Below are positions 62,963 to 64,000 of a DNA stretch of 64,000 nucleotides, one piece after another. A program made the translations under genes and the position numbers. How positions within the stretch are numbered: the stretch's first letter is position 1; each line of letters begins with the position of its first letter. Origin of the DNA: Sphingobium sp. CCH11-B1 (GTDB taxonomy: Bacteria > Pseudomonadota > Alphaproteobacteria > Sphingomonadales > Sphingomonadaceae); contig NZ_LSJY01000202.1 in assembly GCF_001556865.1 (NCBI RefSeq), positions 186,001 to 250,000 on the forward strand, written 5' to 3'. The notes below the pieces were generated by a model, which saw only the letters and a program-made list of their open reading frames with translations, was not told the DNA's origin and did not search any database.

Positions 62963-64000
62963 ATGCAGTGCTTCCGTGAGCCGCTATCGCCGAACGATAA
63001 AGCTATCGTCGATAGCGATGGCGAAGTCAGTTCGCCGCCACATATCCTGGTCTTTCTTCACGCCCCCGGACCAGGTGGAGTAGAGCGTATTGCGTTGCGG
63101 CTGGTCACGGGCTGGCAGAAAGTCGGGATTGACGTGCGCCTGATGCTAGGGAATCCGGCAGGCCCGATGCAGCATGACCTGCCGCCCGGCAATGCCACCC
63201 AATATATGCCATCCTGGCCGCTGATCGGTCGCCGCCTGGCTAGCCTCCACCTCCTGGTCGCGACATTGCGCGCCATCGATGCGCGACGACCCGACATTCT
63301 GTTTTGCGCTGGCAACGTCTATGCGATCATTGCCGTGCTACTGAAATTGCGGCTGGGACGGCGCTGTCCGCTCATTCTGGCCAAGGTCAGCAACGACCTC
63401 ATGCGATCCGACATGCACTGGATCATGCGGCCCCTTTATGGCTTCTGGCTGCGCATGCAGGGCAAAATGATCGACCATTTCGCCGCCCTGTCCGATCCCA
63501 TGGCGCGGGAAGTGGCGGCACGGATGGGCGTCGATCGGGCGCGCGTGCATGTGGTGCCCAATCCGGTGCTGGCGCTGACGGATCTGGATGCCGTCGTGGC
63601 GCCACCTTCATCGTCATCACCGCAACAGGGCAGGCGTTTCGTGGCTGTCGGCCGGCTGGAACGCCAGAAAAATTATCCGCTGATGCTGCGCGCCTTCGCA
63701 GAGGGGCGTGGGCCAGACGACAGGCTGACCATTTTCGGGGAAGGCCGTGCGCGTTTTCAGCTGGAACGCCTGGCCGACCGCCTCGGCATTGCGGCGAAGG
63801 TGCATTTTGCCGGGTTCAGCGCCGATATTCGTCGCCAACTGCCGCACCATGACCTGCTGCTGCTCTCATCCCGCTATGAAGGGCAGCCAGGCGTCGTGGT
63901 CGAAGCGCTGGCGTGCGGCCTTCCGGTCATCGCCACCCGCTGCTGCGCGAGCATGTCCTCCCTGCTGGACGATGGCGCGCTCGGCACGCTGATCGATGGT
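62963..64000 (+). CDS. Glycosyltransferase family 4, 3' end cut by window edge
   Basis: At least 346 residues from ATG 62963 (GGGCGG upstream), open to the end. GT-B fold marks: the N-terminal LHAPGPGGVERIALRLV glycine-rich loop, and in the C-terminal lobe FVAVGRLERQKNYPLMLRAF, ERLADRLGIAAKVHFAGFS and the donor-binding SSRYEGQPGVVVEALACGLP. It should transfer a sugar to a cell-surface glycan or lipid carrier. The neighbours that would tell which are outside the window. Confidence 0.92.
   Translation, partial: MQCFREPLSPNDKAIVDSDGEVSSPPHILVFLHAPGPGGVERIALRLVTGWQKVGIDVRLMLGNPAGPMQHDLPPGNATQYMPSWPLIGRRLASLHLLVATLRAIDARRPDILFCAGNVYAIIAVLLKLRLGRRCPLILAKVSNDLMRSDMHWIMRPLYGFWLRMQGKMIDHFAALSDPMAREVAARMGVDRARVHVVPNPVLALTDLDAVVAPPSSSSPQQGRRFVAVGRLERQKNYPLMLRAFAEGRGPDDRLTIFGEGRARFQLERLADRLGIAAKVHFAGFSADIRRQLPHHDLLLLSSRYEGQPGVVVEALACGLPVIATRCCASMSSLLDDGALGTLIDG

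Overview
The window reads as chromosomal DNA of a GC-rich alphaproteobacterium, most probably a sphingomonad (Sphingobium/Novosphingobium-like). The grounds are gene content and style: a compact alphaproteobacterial flagellar cluster, short flagellin and hook proteins, opgGH, large TonB-dependent receptors and DUF1254-type proteins. The genus is inferred, since there is no rRNA gene to test it.

Layout. 1-10.9 kb is housekeeping: the cytochrome bc1 start (petA, petB), trmL-hemF-GNAT, lipB, two exported proteins of unknown role, queC/queE (queuosine precursor), hslO (Hsp33), argF and argD. 11-49.6 kb is a nearly complete flagellar locus. On the minus strand lie an enhancer-binding regulator, fliE-F-G-H-I-J-K-L-M-N-O-P-Q-R, flhB, a small unknown gene, and fliD-fliS. 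Next come fliC and opgGH on the plus strand. They are followed on the minus strand by a transglycosylase gene, flhA and fliA, by flgA-flgM-(flgN-like), and by a short second stator pair. Last, on the plus strand, are flgB-C-D-E-F-G-H-I-J-K-L and motAB. No chemotaxis genes are present.

Regulatory logic can be read from the DNA. Sigma-54 elements (TGGCAC-N5-TTGCT) precede flgB, flgG, flgA and the transglycosylase-flhA-fliA operon. Sigma-28 elements (TAAA-N15-GCCGTTNT) precede fliC, fliD, motA, the second stator pair and, more weakly, the small unknown gene. This fits a cascade: sigma-54 plus the local enhancer-binding protein switch on basal body, hook, FliA and FlgM, then FliA switches on filament and both stators. 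ATGGTTAA octamers, resembling CtrA half-sites, sit at several of these promoters.

49.8-57.5 kb is an organic-acid uptake island: a LysR regulator, a DAACS carboxylate symporter, a binding lipoprotein translationally coupled to a citrate-type MFS symporter, and a TonB-dependent receptor. An MFS drug-type exporter follows.

59-62 kb is a damaged stretch. It holds an SDR remnant, a DUF1254/DUF1214 gene interrupted by 33 bases identical to a Nextera sequencing adapter and carrying a further internal deletion, a phosphotransferase lacking its catalytic core, an intact enoyl-CoA hydratase, and a frameshifted IS630 transposase remnant. The adapter means the assembly cannot be trusted at that point. 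The window ends with an exported propeller-like protein and a truncated GT4 glycosyltransferase.
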